Source: Herbaspirillum aquaticum (GTDB taxonomy: Bacteria > Pseudomonadota > Gammaproteobacteria > Burkholderiales > Burkholderiaceae_D). From it: a DNA stretch of 64,000 bases. A program made the position numbers and the translations under genes. Each line of letters opens with the position of its first letter. The first letter of the stretch is position 1. The notes under the pieces are model-generated. The model was given only the letters and a program-made list of their open reading frames with translations. It ran no database searches and was not told where the DNA came from. The stretch covers positions 434,001 to 498,000 of the forward strand of contig NZ_NJGV01000001.1 in the NCBI RefSeq assembly GCF_002213425.1. The letters run 5' to 3'. This document shows, in pieces, positions 46,607 through 56,486 of this stretch.

Positions 46607-47485
46607 ATGACCCCTTCCCAATTGCGCGCTTTCCTGGCCGTCGCCCGCCATCGCGGCTTCTCGGCGGCTGCCCGGGCGCTGGGCGTGAGCCAGCCCACGC
46701 TGACCACCCAGGTGCAATCGCTGGAGCGCGAACACAACGTGGAATTGTTCTTCCGCCGCGGCCGGCGGGTCGACCTTTCCGAGACCGCCCAGCGCCTGCT
46801 GCCGATTGCACAGAACATCGCCGAGCTTGAGCTCGATGCCCTGAACCTGCTGGTCAATTCGGGCGCGCTGCACGTGGGCCACCTGCGCATCGGCGCGGTC
46901 GGCCCGTTCCACGTGATCGAGATGGTCGATGCTTATCGCGCCCGTTATCCGCAGGTGGAGCTGTCCATCAAGCTGGGCAACTCCGCGCAATCCTTGGCGG
47001 ACCTGGAAAACTACGTGACTGACGTGGCGGTGCTGGCCAGTTTCACCGACGATGTGCGCTTTCATGCGGTGCCCTACGCCGACCATGCGGTGGTGCTGTT
47101 CGCCCATCGCAGTCATCCCTTTTACCAACGCGATGCGGTCTCCCTGGCCGAGCTCGACCAGCAGCCCATGCTCATGCGCGAGCAAGGCTCCACCACCCGC
47201 CTGGCGCTGGAGAAAGCCATGCAGCAGGCCGGTGCAAGCCCACGGGTGGTGATGGAAATCGGCAGTCGTGAAGCCTTGCGCGAGGCGGTGGCGCGGGGAC
47301 TGGGCCTGGGGGCGGTTTCCGAGGCGGAGTTCATTGCGGATGAACGTTTCCGCATGGTGCGCATCGAGGGCGATCCGGTCAGCACCCACACCTACGTCTA
47401 TTGCCTGGCCGAGCGCAGGGAAGGTCGGCTGGTCGGCTCCTTCATGAAGATCGCCCAGCGCAACTCAGGCAAGGCAGGCGCCTGA
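46607..47485 (+). CDS. LysR-type regulator, phosphonate-associated
   Basis: A 292-aa LysR regulator. The N-terminal winged helix (FLAVARHRGFSAAARALGVSQPTLTTQVQSLE) is followed by a periplasmic-binding-like effector domain. It is divergent from phnD, the usual place for the regulator of such operons, and a TIGRFAM LysR family linked to AEP catabolism exists (TIGR03339, from memory). The inducer, probably a phosphonate, is not known. Confidence 0.9.
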   Translation: MTPSQLRAFLAVARHRGFSAAARALGVSQPTLTTQVQSLEREHNVELFFRRGRRVDLSETAQRLLPIAQNIAELELDALNLLVNSGALHVGHLRIGAVGPFHVIEMVDAYRARYPQVELSIKLGNSAQSLADLENYVTDVAVLASFTDDVRFHAVPYADHAVVLFAHRSHPFYQRDAVSLAELDQQPMLMREQGSTTRLALEKAMQQAGASPRVVMEIGSREALREAVARGLGLGAVSEAEFIADERFRMVRIEGDPVSTHTYVYCLAERREGRLVGSFMKIAQRNSGKAGA

Positions 47486-47544
47486 TGCAAAGACAGTTTG
47501 GCTTATCATTACGGATTGTTCATTTTTGACCAGGAAGTCCTACC

Positions 47545-47847
47545 GTGATCAAGCATATCGTGATGTGGAAACTGAAAGACCATGCAGAAGGCGCCGACAA
47601 GGCCACCAACCTGCTCAAGATGAAGGCCTTGCTGGACAGCTGCGCCAACGTGGTGCCGGGCATCCTGAAGTTCGAAGCCGTGCTGGCCCAGCCGGGCCTG
47701 GAAGCCACCTACGATGTGGTGCTCTATTCGGAATTTGCTTCGCGTGAAGCCCTGGACGCCTACCAGGAACATCCGGACCACGTGGCCATCAAGCCCTTCA
47801 TCGGTGCCGTGCGCGAAGCGCGCCAGTGCATGGACTACGAAATCTGA
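47545..47847 (+). CDS. Dabb (stress-responsive alpha/beta barrel) protein
   Basis: A 100-aa dimeric alpha/beta-barrel protein starting IKHIVMWKLKDHA, the Dabb signature, and ending KPFIGAVREARQCMDYEI with the DHVAIKPF segment. The GTG start follows AGGAAG. Function of this family in bacteria is not settled. It is seven bases upstream of the thioesterase gene. Confidence 0.88.
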   Translation: MIKHIVMWKLKDHAEGADKATNLLKMKALLDSCANVVPGILKFEAVLAQPGLEATYDVVLYSEFASREALDAYQEHPDHVAIKPFIGAVREARQCMDYEI

Positions 47848-47854
47848 GGCAGGC

Positions 47855-48289
47855 ATGAGTCTGCCCATCACCGAGGTATTCCCGCAGGGGAATCCGTACC
47901 TGGAAGCGCTGGGCGTGCAAGTGCTGGAATACGGCGATGACCGCGCCGTCATGGCGCTCACGCTCAAGCCCGAGTTCATGAACAGCTGGCACGTGGCCCA
48001 GGGCGGCATCAGCATGACCCTGCTGGATGTGGCCATGGGCCTGGCGGCGCGCTCGGGGGCGCCGGATGCCAAATCCTCGGCCACGGTCGAGATGAGTACC
48101 AGCTTCCTGCAACCGGCCGGACATGCCGGCGAAACCATCATCGCGCGCGGCCATACCTATCATCGCTCCACGACGATATGCTTCTGCCAGGCGGAACTGT
48201 TCAATGGCGATCGCCTGGTGGCCAAGGCCATGGGCACCTTCAAGCTGATCCGCCGGCTGGACATCTCGCGCAAGCTGGATCACGAGTGA
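47855..48289 (+). CDS. PaaI-type hotdog thioesterase
   Basis: A 144-aa hotdog-fold protein. The conserved helix NSWHVAQGGISMTLLDVAMGLAA resembles the PaaI-type catalytic motif HGG-x-D with VAQGG instead of HGG. Acyl-CoA thioester hydrolysis is the family function; the substrate is unknown. It probably shares a transcript with the Dabb gene. Confidence 0.85.
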   Translation: MSLPITEVFPQGNPYLEALGVQVLEYGDDRAVMALTLKPEFMNSWHVAQGGISMTLLDVAMGLAARSGAPDAKSSATVEMSTSFLQPAGHAGETIIARGHTYHRSTTICFCQAELFNGDRLVAKAMGTFKLIRRLDISRKLDHE

Positions 48290-48332
48290 GCCGCGGCCGG
48301 CGTTCTTTCCCTACTTTGCTGGAATACCCCAC

Positions 48333-48764
48333 ATGAACATCATCACTGGCAGCTGGGACGAGCTGCGCGCCCACGCCCAACCCATCCGCTTCGAGGTCTT
48401 CGTCGACGAACAGAAAGTGCCGGCCGACATCGAGCTCGACGACATGGACCCGCATTGCGTGCATGCGGTGGCCTATGACGAGGCCGGCCAGCCGCTGGCC
48501 ACCGGCCGCTTGCTGCCGGATGGCCACATCGGCCGCATGGCCGTGCGCAAGGCCGGACGCGGACGGGGCGTAGGCGGGGCAGTGCTGCAGGTGTTGATCG
48601 CGGCGGCGCGCGCGCGCGGCGATGCCGAGGTCATCCTTAATGCGCAGAACCACGCCGAGGGCTTCTACCAGCGCTACGGCTTTGCGCGCGAGGGCGAGCC
48701 GTTCATGGAAGCCGGCATCCCCCACATCACCATGCGCGCCCGGCTGCAAGGGGCGGCCGGTTAG
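48333..48764 (+). CDS. GNAT-family N-acetyltransferase
   Basis: A 143-aa protein. The acetyl-CoA loop is VRKAGRGRGVGGAVL, and IRFEVFVDEQKVPADIELDDMDPHC near the start is typical of the ElaA-like/YjdJ subgroup. ATG 48333 starts at the conserved strand. Substrate unknown. It converges on the chemoreceptor gene with seven bases between stops. Confidence 0.88.
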   Translation: MNIITGSWDELRAHAQPIRFEVFVDEQKVPADIELDDMDPHCVHAVAYDEAGQPLATGRLLPDGHIGRMAVRKAGRGRGVGGAVLQVLIAAARARGDAEVILNAQNHAEGFYQRYGFAREGEPFMEAGIPHITMRARLQGAAG

Positions 48765-48771
48765 GGCCTGT

Positions 48772-50349
48772 TCAGGCCGGTGAGGCTGGGGTTGCCAGCG
48801 GCTTGATCTCGTGCAGTTTGAAGTAGCACAGCTGGGCGCTCAGGTCGCGCGCCCGCTCGGCCACCACTTCGGCGGTGGTGGCCAGTTCCTCGGAGGCGGC
48901 GGCATTGCGCTGGGTGGTGTCATTGAGCTGCATCACCGCTGAACCGATCTCCTGCACCCCTTCCTCCTGCATGCGTGCCGACAGCGTGATCTGGTTGATC
49001 TGCTGCGAGGCCTCGCGAATGCCGTTGAGCGTGCCGGCGGCCAGGCGCTGGCTGGTCGCTTCGGCCAATTCCACGCTTTGCTGGGCAATCACGCTGATCT
49101 CCTGGGCGCTGCCCTGGCTGCGCTCGGCCAGTTTGCGGATTTCAGCGGCCACCACCGAGAAACCGCGTCCATGTTCACCGGCGCGCGCTGCTTCGATGGC
49201 CGCATTCAATGCCAGCAGATTGGTCTGGTAGGCGATGTCGTCGATCACGCCAACCTGGCGCGCGATGCCGCGCATGGCGGCTACCGTGCTTTGCACGGCT
49301 GCGCCGCTCTGGTCGGCATCGGCCGCTGCGTTCAGCGCAATCTGGTCGGTGCGGCGCGCATGTTCGCCGGTTTGCTGGATGGCCAGGCTGATGCTGCTGA
49401 TGGCGCTGTGGACTTCCTCCACGGCGGCAGCCTGTTCGCTGGAGGCACTGGCCAGCGCATGGGCGGTGGCATTGAGCTGGCGCGCAGAGTCGCCCAGGGA
49501 CTGGGTGAGCAGGGTGACGCTGCGCATGATGTCGGTCAGCCGGTCGCGCATGCCGTGCATCGCATAGAGCAGGCTGCTGCGGTCGCCACGGCGCAAGCTC
49601 ACGGGCACACCGAGATTGCCGTCGGCAATCTGGTGCACGATGTGGGCGGCATAATCGGGCTCGCCGCCCAGCTGGCGGCGCAGGCTGAGGATGATCCAGA
49701 GCGCGATGGCCACGCCAATGGCCAGGGCCAGGCCGGCCATTTGCAGGTTGTGGGTCCGCAGTTGCCGGTAGTCGGCCAGGGCGGCTTCATAGGAGTTGCG
49801 CGTAAAACTCTCCTGCAACTGGCCCAGCTTGGCCAGTTGGGTCGCCAGGCCCGCCAGTTCGCCGGTCAGCGCGGTCCATCGGCGATTGGCTTGCAGCGGC
49901 TCGTTGCTGCGCAGCAGGTCCTGCACTTGCGCGCGTTGGGCGACGTAGCGCCGCCAATTCTGCTCGAAACGTTCTGCCTCGGTTTGCTCCTCCGGCTCCA
50001 GCCGGGTCGCCCGGTAGGCCTGCCAGCCTTGCTCGAAGGCGGCGTCCAGTGCCGGAATGCGTTCCAGCAGGGGCTTGATGCGATCGCTGCTGCTGCTGTC
50101 GTCACCGGCGGGAGCAGGGACATTGGCCATCATCAGGGCGCGGCCCATGACGTCGCGATTGAGGTAGAGGGCGTCGCGTACTCGGGCGATGTGGATGAGC
50201 GCCATGGTGCGGTCTTCATAGACATAGCGCAGCTTGTCATTGCTTGAGGCCATGCCCTGCATGTCGCGCCAGGCCAGCAGGAGCACGCTGCCGCACAGTA
50301 CCGCCACCAGGATGGCCAGGCGCGCGGTGACCGTCAGTTTTCGTTGCAC
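48772..50349 (-). CDS. Methyl-accepting chemotaxis protein
   Basis: A 525-aa chemoreceptor. A first membrane segment ([17 protein letters not shown]) and a second ([18 protein letters not shown], about residues 203-220) flank a helical 4HB-type ligand domain; a HAMP follows. The signalling domain contains [20 protein letters not shown] and closes with methylation helices. The start is GTG 50349 with AAGGAAAA upstream. It is divergent from dctA, which makes a C4-dicarboxylate ligand possible but unproven. Confidence 0.92.
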   Translation of the reverse strand: MQRKLTVTARLAILVAVLCGSVLLLAWRDMQGMASSNDKLRYVYEDRTMALIHIARVRDALYLNRDVMGRALMMANVPAPAGDDSSSSDRIKPLLERIPALDAAFEQGWQAYRATRLEPEEQTEAERFEQNWRRYVAQRAQVQDLLRSNEPLQANRRWTALTGELAGLATQLAKLGQLQESFTRNSYEAALADYRQLRTHNLQMAGLALAIGVAIALWIILSLRRQLGGEPDYAAHIVHQIADGNLGVPVSLRRGDRSSLLYAMHGMRDRLTDIMRSVTLLTQSLGDSARQLNATAHALASASSEQAAAVEEVHSAISSISLAIQQTGEHARRTDQIALNAAADADQSGAAVQSTVAAMRGIARQVGVIDDIAYQTNLLALNAAIEAARAGEHGRGFSVVAAEIRKLAERSQGSAQEISVIAQQSVELAEATSQRLAAGTLNGIREASQQINQITLSARMQEEGVQEIGSAVMQLNDTTQRNAAASEELATTAEVVAERARDLSAQLCYFKLHEIKPLATPASPA

Positions 50350-50658
50350 GATGTTTTCCTTGTGAGTGCCGACTGGGTCCGGAGCAAGAGTTTCCGTTCA
50401 GTCCAGCACAGAATATAGCGAATCTTGTTGCTATGCAGAATGAAGAATAAAGCTGTTTGCCTGCCTCTTTAGTGACGCTATGTGGTTTCCCACAATACCC
50501 GCCCGGAAATGACTGCGAGATACTTGCGGCCGAACCGGGGAGGGGGAGTTCTCCCGGACAAACAATAAGCACCCGCCAGAACGGACGACGATCCGACAAT
50601 GGCAGGCGGCAGGTCTCCACGGACCCGCCGGTCATCCATGTTTCAAGGAGAAAGCACT
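50350..50658. promoter_or_regulatory. Divergent region between the chemoreceptor gene and dctA
   Basis: A 309-bp gap that must contain both promoters. The only clear structure is TGTGG/CCACA at 50481-50494, an inverted repeat with a four-base centre. An AAGGAGA ribosome site precedes dctA. No sigma-54 -24/-12 element was seen. Confidence 0.5.
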
Positions 50659-51984
50659 ATGTCGGCGCAAAAACCGCCCCTTTACAAATCCCTGTATTTC
50701 CAGGTCCTGTGTGCCATCGTGATCGGTATCGCGCTGGGCCACTTCTATCCGTCCACCGGTGAAGCCATGAAGCCGCTGGGCGATGGCTTCGTCAAGTTGA
50801 TCAAGATGATCATCGCGCCGGTGATCTTCTGTACCGTCGTCATCGGCATCGCCGGCATGGAAGACATGAAGAAGGTCGGCAAGACCGGCGGCCTGGCCCT
50901 GCTGTATTTCGAAATCGTCAGTACCGTGGCCCTCATCATCGGCCTGTTGCTGGTGAACTTCCTGCAACCGGGCGTGGGCATGAATGTCGATCCCGCTTCG
51001 CTGGATACCAAGAGCATCGCCGCCTACACCGCGCCGGGCAAGATGGGTTCGGTGACCGACTTCGTGCTGGGCATCATCCCCACGAGCATGGTGGACGCCT
51101 TCGCCAAGGGTGACGTGCTGCAGGTGCTGCTGGTGGCCGTGCTGTTCGGCTTCGCGCTGCACAAGTTCGGCGGCCGCGGCACGCTGGTGTTCGACTTCAT
51201 CGAAAAGATCTCGCACGTGCTGTTCTCGGTGGTGGGCGCGATCATGAAGGTGGCCCCGATCGGTGCCTTCGGTGCGATGTCCTTCACCATCGGCAAGTAC
51301 GGCGTCGGATCGCTGTTCTCGCTGGCCAAGCTGATGGGTACCTTCTACCTGACCTGCCTGCTGTTCATCTTCGTGGTGCTGGGTATCATCACCCGCCTGC
51401 ACGGCTTCTCGATCTGGAAGTTCGTCAAGTACATCAAGGAAGAACTGCTGATCGTGCTGGGTACGTCGTCCTCGGAATCGGTGCTGCCGCGCATGCTGGC
51501 CAAGATGGAAAACGCCGGTGCCAAGAAGACCGTGGTCGGCCTGGTGATCCCGACGGGTTACTCCTTCAACCTGGACGGCACCGCGATCTACCTGACCATG
51601 GCGGCCGTGTTCATCGCCCAGGCGACCAACACCCCCATGACCTTCGTGCAGGAACTGACGCTCCTGGGCGTGCTGTTGCTGACCTCCAAGGGTGCAGCCG
51701 GCATCACCGGTTCGGGCTTCATCGTGCTGGCGGCGACCCTGTCGGCCGTGGGCCACGTGCCGGTCGCCGGCCTGGCGCTGATCCTGGGTATCGACCGCTT
51801 CATGTCGGAAGCCCGCGCGCTGACCAATACCATCGGCAACGGTGTGGCCACCCTGGTGGTTGCCAAGTGGAGCGGTGAACTGGACAGCGAGCGCCTCAAC
51901 AAGGTCTTGAACAACGAGACCGTGGAAGACGCACAAGCACCGGAAGCGATCCTGGATCGTACGGAAGCCAAGATGCATCACTAA
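50659..51984 (+). CDS. dctA: C4-dicarboxylate:proton symporter DctA
   Basis: A 441-aa member of the dicarboxylate/amino-acid:cation symporter family, importing succinate, fumarate and malate. Family segments are [27 protein letters not shown] and [21 protein letters not shown], with a polar C-terminus. ATG 50659 follows AAGGAGA. dctBD are not in the window. A strong terminator follows. Confidence 0.95.
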   Translation: MSAQKPPLYKSLYFQVLCAIVIGIALGHFYPSTGEAMKPLGDGFVKLIKMIIAPVIFCTVVIGIAGMEDMKKVGKTGGLALLYFEIVSTVALIIGLLLVNFLQPGVGMNVDPASLDTKSIAAYTAPGKMGSVTDFVLGIIPTSMVDAFAKGDVLQVLLVAVLFGFALHKFGGRGTLVFDFIEKISHVLFSVVGAIMKVAPIGAFGAMSFTIGKYGVGSLFSLAKLMGTFYLTCLLFIFVVLGIITRLHGFSIWKFVKYIKEELLIVLGTSSSESVLPRMLAKMENAGAKKTVVGLVIPTGYSFNLDGTAIYLTMAAVFIAQATNTPMTFVQELTLLGVLLLTSKGAAGITGSGFIVLAATLSAVGHVPVAGLALILGIDRFMSEARALTNTIGNGVATLVVAKWSGELDSERLNKVLNNETVEDAQAPEAILDRTEAKMHH

Positions 51985-52020
51985 GCAGGGAGGCGGGAAA
52001 CATTCCCGCACTCGTTGCCT

Positions 52021-52072
52021 CATCGGCCCCATCCCCGCGTCTTGATTGGCGTGGCGATGGGGCCGATGTTTT
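52021..52072 (+). terminator. Rho-independent terminator of dctA
   Basis: A 13-bp perfect stem (52021-52033 with 52056-52068, CATCGGCCCCATC/GATGGGGCCGATG) with a 22-base loop and TTTT directly after. It overlaps the end of the convergent LysR gene. Confidence 0.85.
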
Positions 52073-52982
52073 ATGGCCGCACTGCCTGCATCACGAAATC
52101 CACAAACGCCCGCACCCGCGCCGACAGATGGCGATTGTGCGGATACAAAATGGAGAAGCGCCGGGTGCGGTGTCCGGCTGACTGCAGCACTTCCACCAGC
52201 TCGCCGCGTTGCACGGCCGATTGTGCGATGAAGTGATAGATCTGGAACAAGCCCCCGCCCGCGATGGCCCAGTTGACGCAGCCCAGTACATCGTCATGGA
52301 TGCGTTGCCGGCTCTGGAAATGGAAATCCATGTCGCGTCCCTGTCCGTCCTTGAAGATCCACGGCATCGCGCGCCCGGTGCTGGGCAGGATGAACTGGAT
52401 GCAGTCATGCTCCTTCAGTGCTTCCACGCTGGCGGGCGTGCCACGCCGCGCCAGATAGGAGGGCGCCGCAAAGACGCCCAGCGTGGCTTCCTCCAGCGTA
52501 TGGGCGATCAGCCGCGAATCCTGGGGCACGCCCAGGCGGATGGCGAGGTCGTAGCCCTCTTCGACGAAGTCGATCACGCGGTTGGCGATGCTCAGTTCCA
52601 CTTCGATCTGCGGGTAAGCCGCCTGGAAACGCGGCAACAGCGGCAGCAGCCGGTAGTGCGCGTAGGGCGTGCCGACGCTGATGCGCAGGGGGCCGCTGGG
52701 CACTTTCTGCTGGCCGGTGAGGATGCGTTCGGCCTCGGCGATCTGTTCCAGCGCCTGGCGGCATTGTTCGTGATACAGCTCGCCCTCGCGGGTCAGCCGG
52801 ATCTGGCGCGTGGTACGGGCGAACAGGCGTACACCCAGTCTGGCCTCCAGCCGGCTGATGGAACGGCTCACCGAGGCCGGCGTCACCCCCAGCGCCTCGG
52901 CGGCGGCGGTGAAGCTGCCCAGTTCCGCCGCCTTGCAGAACAATTCGATACTGCCTAGCTGGACCGGGTCGAAGTGGCGCAT
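52071..52982 (-). CDS. LysR-type regulator (PecT/CrgA-like)
   Basis: A 303-aa LysR regulator. The N-terminal helix-turn-helix (LGSFTAAAEALGVTPASVSRSISRLEARLG) and the effector domain (GPLRISVGTPYAHYRLLPLL, GYDLAIRLG) place it in the LysR subgroup of AaeR/DsdC-like regulators often controlling oxidative or aromatic-stress genes. It is divergent from the DJ-1/PfpI gene with 134 bp between, so that gene is its likely target. Confidence 0.88.
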   Translation of the reverse strand: MRHFDPVQLGSIELFCKAAELGSFTAAAEALGVTPASVSRSISRLEARLGVRLFARTTRQIRLTREGELYHEQCRQALEQIAEAERILTGQQKVPSGPLRISVGTPYAHYRLLPLLPRFQAAYPQIEVELSIANRVIDFVEEGYDLAIRLGVPQDSRLIAHTLEEATLGVFAAPSYLARRGTPASVEALKEHDCIQFILPSTGRAMPWIFKDGQGRDMDFHFQSRQRIHDDVLGCVNWAIAGGGLFQIYHFIAQSAVQRGELVEVLQSAGHRTRRFSILYPHNRHLSARVRAFVDFVMQAVRP

Positions 52983-53116
52983 TTGTTCAGTGAGGTAATG
53001 AATGATTTGAGTTGGAGGCAGTTTATCTTCGATGGTGATGGGAATAAAGTGGTGGCCAGCGTGGTAATGCTGTTTTTATGCAGATGCCATCCCTCCCTCG
53101 TGAAGAAAGGAACAAC

Positions 53117-53815
53117 ATGAAAAAGCCCAATATCCTGATGATCGTCACCTCCAGCAGCCGCATGGGCGATACCGACAAGCCGACCGGCCTGTGGGCCGAA
53201 GAGCTGGCGGCGCCGTACTACGCCCTGGTGGATGCCGGTGCTTCGGTGGTCATCGCGTCCACCGCCGGTGGCCGGGCACCGATCGATCCGGGCAGCGTCA
53301 AGCCGCAAGGCCAGAACGATGCCATCGTCGAACGCATGCTGGCTGACGAGGAACTGCAGCAACGCATCGCGGCCACGCGCCCCCTGGGCGAGATCGAAGT
53401 CGCCGCCTTTGACGCCGTGTTCTTCCCCGGCGGCCACGGCACCATGTGGGACCTGCCCACCGATGCCAACGTCAAGAAGACCGTCGAAAGCGCCTATGCC
53501 GCCGGCAAGTTCATTGCTTCAGTCTGCCACGGTGCCGCTGGCCTGGTCTCGGCCGTGAAGGCCGATGGCAAGCCGATGGTGGCCGGCAAGCGCGTCAATT
53601 CCTTCACCGATGCCGAAGAGCGTGAAGTCGGACTGGCCGAAGTGGTGCCCTTCCTGCTGGAAAGCCGTCTGCGTGAGCTGGGGGGTGTCTTTGAAGGGAC
53701 CGACAACTGGCAGGTGTTTGCCATCCGTGATGGCCAGCTGATCACCGGCCAGAATCCGCAGTCCTCCGAACGTGTGGCAGAGATGCTGCTGGAAGCGCTG
53801 GAACTGGGCGCCTGA
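53117..53815 (+). CDS. DJ-1/PfpI-family type-1 glutamine-amidotransferase-like protein
   Basis: A 232-aa protein. The nucleophile elbow Cys C137 is in ASVCHGAAGL, preceded by FFPGGHGTMWDL and followed by GKRVNSFTDAEE, close to the ThiJ/Hsp31-type enzymes that repair or detoxify glyoxal-modified compounds. AAAGGAAC precedes ATG 53117. It is probably under control of the divergent LysR gene. Confidence 0.9.
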   Translation: MKKPNILMIVTSSSRMGDTDKPTGLWAEELAAPYYALVDAGASVVIASTAGGRAPIDPGSVKPQGQNDAIVERMLADEELQQRIAATRPLGEIEVAAFDAVFFPGGHGTMWDLPTDANVKKTVESAYAAGKFIASVCHGAAGLVSAVKADGKPMVAGKRVNSFTDAEEREVGLAEVVPFLLESRLRELGGVFEGTDNWQVFAIRDGQLITGQNPQSSERVAEMLLEALELGA

Positions 53816-53842
53816 TCGTCGACGCTGCCGGGAAGAACCAAG

Positions 53843-53875
53843 GGCTGTCCGCTGGCGGGCAGCCTTTGTCTTTTT
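53843..53875 (+). terminator. Rho-independent terminator after the DJ-1 gene
   Basis: GGCTGTCCGC/GCGGGCAGCC (53843-53852 with 53855-53864, one G-U pair) precedes TTTGTCTTTTT. Confidence 0.8.
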
Positions 53876-53927
53876 CACCTGCGTGGGCGGTCGGGCCAGC
53901 TGGTTTGCCGGGACGAATGGCACAGGC

Positions 53928-53961
53928 GAAAAAAAAGCCCACGACCTTGCGGTGTGGGCTT
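53928..53961 (-). terminator. Rho-independent terminator for the NRDE gene
   Basis: AAGCCCAC/GTGGGCTT (53935-53942 with 53954-53961) lies next to a run of eight A on the + strand, giving a U run for leftward transcripts. It is about 140 bp past the NRDE stop. Confidence 0.75.
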
Positions 53962-54098
53962 CAATCCAATTCTTTAGGAGGAAATTGGAGGAGACAGGTG
54001 TAACTTTACTGCTCCGCACCAAATTCAGCCAATTTATCTTTCGTATATCAGATATTCGATTTGCTTATTTCTTGATGTGCTCATGTGAAGCCGCGTAA

Positions 54099-54947
54099 TC
54101 AGGCTGGGCGCACGGTCTCGTCCTGCAGACCGTCTCTTGGTGAAGTTTCCTGCACGCGTGGTTTGCACGCAATCTTGCAAGCCTTGTCCGTGGCCGGCTC
54201 GGCACTATATTGCATCGCCATAGGATCGACCACATGCTCGGTCAACACCGGTTCACCGACGATGGGCACGCGCAGCACCGTCGAACAGCGGGTGCCGTAG
54301 TCCGGGGAGCGGATGAAGATGGGCGAGAGCATGCGCTCTTTTTCCAATCCCACCCCGGTATCGGGCAAGCGGCAATCATTGGCGCGGGTGCCGTCGGTGA
54401 GCATCTCGAAAAAAGTCTCTTCCGGCGCGCCCTGGCACAGCAGGCTGGCGAATTGCGCCTTGGCACGGGTGAGCTTGGGCCAGGGGGTGTCCAGCAAGGC
54501 GTTCGATACCCCATAGACGCCATATTCGAGGGGCTGTCCGTTGCGCGGATCGTCCTGCCCCCGGTTGGAATACCACACCATCGTTTCCCGGTTGCCCAGC
54601 AGCAGGTTGAAGCCGTTGTAGCGCTGCGCCTGCGGTTCGATCTGGCGCAGGTAGGCTTGTGGATCGAGGTCGCCGGCGAGATAGTCGGCCACCAGCTGCC
54701 CACGTGTGGGAGCGTCGGCGCGTCGCTCCGAAGGCGCGCGCACATTGGTGAGCGCCGCAAAACGTCCGTCCCGGGTCACGCCCAGCCAGGTGCCGCCCCC
54801 TTGCAGGTCGCGCCCGGCATAGACCTGGGGATGGTCGGTCCACCAGCCGGCATCGGCGGCGGGGCGGGCATAGAATTCGTCACGGTTGGCCGCCAGGATG
54901 AGAGGCATGCCGGGGATGACTTTCCAGGCGAAGATGATCAGGCACAT
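54099..54947 (-). CDS. NRDE-family protein (TANGO2-like)
   Basis: A 282-aa protein starting MCLIIFAWKVIPGMPLILAANRDEF, with the NRDE motif that defines the family and an N-terminal Cys that would be exposed after Met removal, as in Ntn hydrolases. TWLGVTRDGRFAALTNVR is a second conserved block. The biochemical role is not established. The start overlaps the stop of the upstream DUF4936 gene by about 10 bases. The 40-residue C-terminal end is not conserved in memory. Confidence 0.88.
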   Translation of the reverse strand: MCLIIFAWKVIPGMPLILAANRDEFYARPAADAGWWTDHPQVYAGRDLQGGGTWLGVTRDGRFAALTNVRAPSERRADAPTRGQLVADYLAGDLDPQAYLRQIEPQAQRYNGFNLLLGNRETMVWYSNRGQDDPRNGQPLEYGVYGVSNALLDTPWPKLTRAKAQFASLLCQGAPEETFFEMLTDGTRANDCRLPDTGVGLEKERMLSPIFIRSPDYGTRCSTVLRVPIVGEPVLTEHVVDPMAMQYSAEPATDKACKIACKPRVQETSPRDGLQDETVRPA

Positions 54948-55237
54948 GGCGCGACATCCTCGAACTGTTCGACGTGGCGTTCGCCGCGGATGAGGGCAGC
55001 GGCGCCGGAATCCTCCAGCGCACGGTCCAGGGTCCGCGTGAAGTCTTCTGCCGAAGCCGGCAGGATGCCCTGGTAGATTTCCATCCAGGTCTGCAGGCCG
55101 TCCTGTTCCCCGGGACGGCGCTTGAGCGCGCCAGCGATACCCAGGCGCGCTTGCAGCATGGCTTGCACGCCCTTGATCTTGCCGAAGAGGGGCGTCGCGT
55201 GTGCGCGGTCGACCCGGTAGTAAATGTAGAGATCCAT
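54938..55237 (-). CDS. DUF4936 family protein
   Basis: A 99-aa protein that I recognise as a DUF4936 member, MDLYIYYRVD at the start and QTWMEIYQGI in the middle. Such proteins are mostly seen in betaproteobacteria. Function unknown. It lies between ygfZ and the NRDE gene, all leftward, so it is part of one transcript. Confidence 0.82.
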   Translation of the reverse strand: MDLYIYYRVDRAHATPLFGKIKGVQAMLQARLGIAGALKRRPGEQDGLQTWMEIYQGILPASAEDFTRTLDRALEDSGAAALIRGERHVEQFEDVAPCA

Positions 55238-55278
55238 GGTTGCGTCCCTATGGCTGCACGGTAGCGAAGGCGCGCCGC

Positions 55279-56343
55279 TTATTGCGGATCGGCCAGCTCA
55301 TAGGGAAGCGTGTGGAAATGCAATGCCGGGCCGTCGGCCGCACCCAGGTGCACGGCATCCTCGGCGGCGGCCAGCTTCATTTCCACCAGCGCCAGTGCAT
55401 GGTCCGCGTCCAGTGCTTCGGCATTGACGACCATACCGCAGGGCTGCCCCGGATCGGCGGCCGCAAAGACTTCCTGGCCGGCGCGCACCCCGGCGCTGGC
55501 GATGGTGGCTAGCATGGTGCGGCGCTTGAGCTTGCCCAGGTACTGGCTGCGCGCCACGATTTCCTGGCCGGGATAGCAGCCCTTCTTGAAGTTGACGCCC
55601 CCGATCAGCTCGAAATTGATCATTTGCGGCACAAACTGCTCCTGCGTGGCTTGCACGATCCCCGGCACGCCGGCACGGATCTCCGAGAGCCGCCAGGCCA
55701 GGCTGGCCGTGGGCGTCAGGTGCTGGGTCAGCTTGGGCCAGGCGGCGGTGAGTGTATCGACCGCGGCGATCCACTGATAGCGCGCACTGCCGGCGGCATC
55801 GGCCAGTCGGATCAACGTGCCATGGCTGTTGTCGATCTTGCCGTAGGGGGCTGCCGGCAGGACCGGGAACCACTCCGCCAGCGCATTGGTCGTGGCCGGT
55901 CCAACCAGACCCAGTATCGCCCGCTCATCGCTGGCATCAGCCAGTTTGGCCTTGGCCCGCATGACGAACATCTGCAGGCGCTTCTGGATCGCCGGCTGCA
56001 GGCTGCGCGGCAATTGCAGCCAGATGGCCTGCTCGTCGCGCCACATCAGGAAGGTCGCCAGCAGGCGGCCCTTGGGCGAGCAATAGCCGGCCAGGCGGGC
56101 GGCGCTGCCGTCGAGCTGTTGCACATCATTGGTGAGCTGGCCGTGCAGGAAACTGGCGGCGTCTTCGCCGGTGGCAGTGATCAGGCCCAGGCTGGTGAGC
56201 GGGCTCATGAAGCTTTCCAGGCTTTGCGGTGCCAGGGCGGTAGCACCGAAGCCGGTTACGTCGGCACTCTCGGCGTCGAACTGGGCGCCTTGTTGCGCCA
56301 GGAAGTCACGCCAGCCGGAGTGCGAGGAGGTCATTTCTGTCAT
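55279..56343 (-). CDS. ygfZ: tRNA-modifying/Fe-S-related protein YgfZ
   Basis: A 354-aa GcvT-like folate-binding protein needed for some Fe-S enzymes. The diagnostic motif KGCYPGQE appears near the C-terminal third (FKKGCYPGQEIVARSQY). ATG 56343 is the first Met of MTEMTSS and is preferred, because the 19-residue upstream extension lacks a ribosome site. It is divergent from mltG with about 140 bp between. Confidence 0.92.
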   Translation of the reverse strand: MTEMTSSHSGWRDFLAQQGAQFDAESADVTGFGATALAPQSLESFMSPLTSLGLITATGEDAASFLHGQLTNDVQQLDGSAARLAGYCSPKGRLLATFLMWRDEQAIWLQLPRSLQPAIQKRLQMFVMRAKAKLADASDERAILGLVGPATTNALAEWFPVLPAAPYGKIDNSHGTLIRLADAAGSARYQWIAAVDTLTAAWPKLTQHLTPTASLAWRLSEIRAGVPGIVQATQEQFVPQMINFELIGGVNFKKGCYPGQEIVARSQYLGKLKRRTMLATIASAGVRAGQEVFAAADPGQPCGMVVNAEALDADHALALVEMKLAAAEDAVHLGAADGPALHFHTLPYELADPQ

Positions 56344-56486
56344 AGGAAATCTTTTACGGATTACGTCTTGCCAGGTCGGTCTGTCCGGCAAATTAGGCAA
56401 CTGTCGTGCCAGCGATTATCATTGATGCCTCGATTATAGTGATCTCCGAAAAATCGCGTCGGAGCAACAAGGATTTCGCCTCTGGT

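Noticed and set aside
50481-50494. CRP/Vfr site upstream of dctA
   Set aside because: The repeat is TGTG-N6-CACA, whereas the CRP consensus arms TGTGA and TCACA are separated by six bases, i.e. TGTG-N8-CACA. Spacing does not fit.
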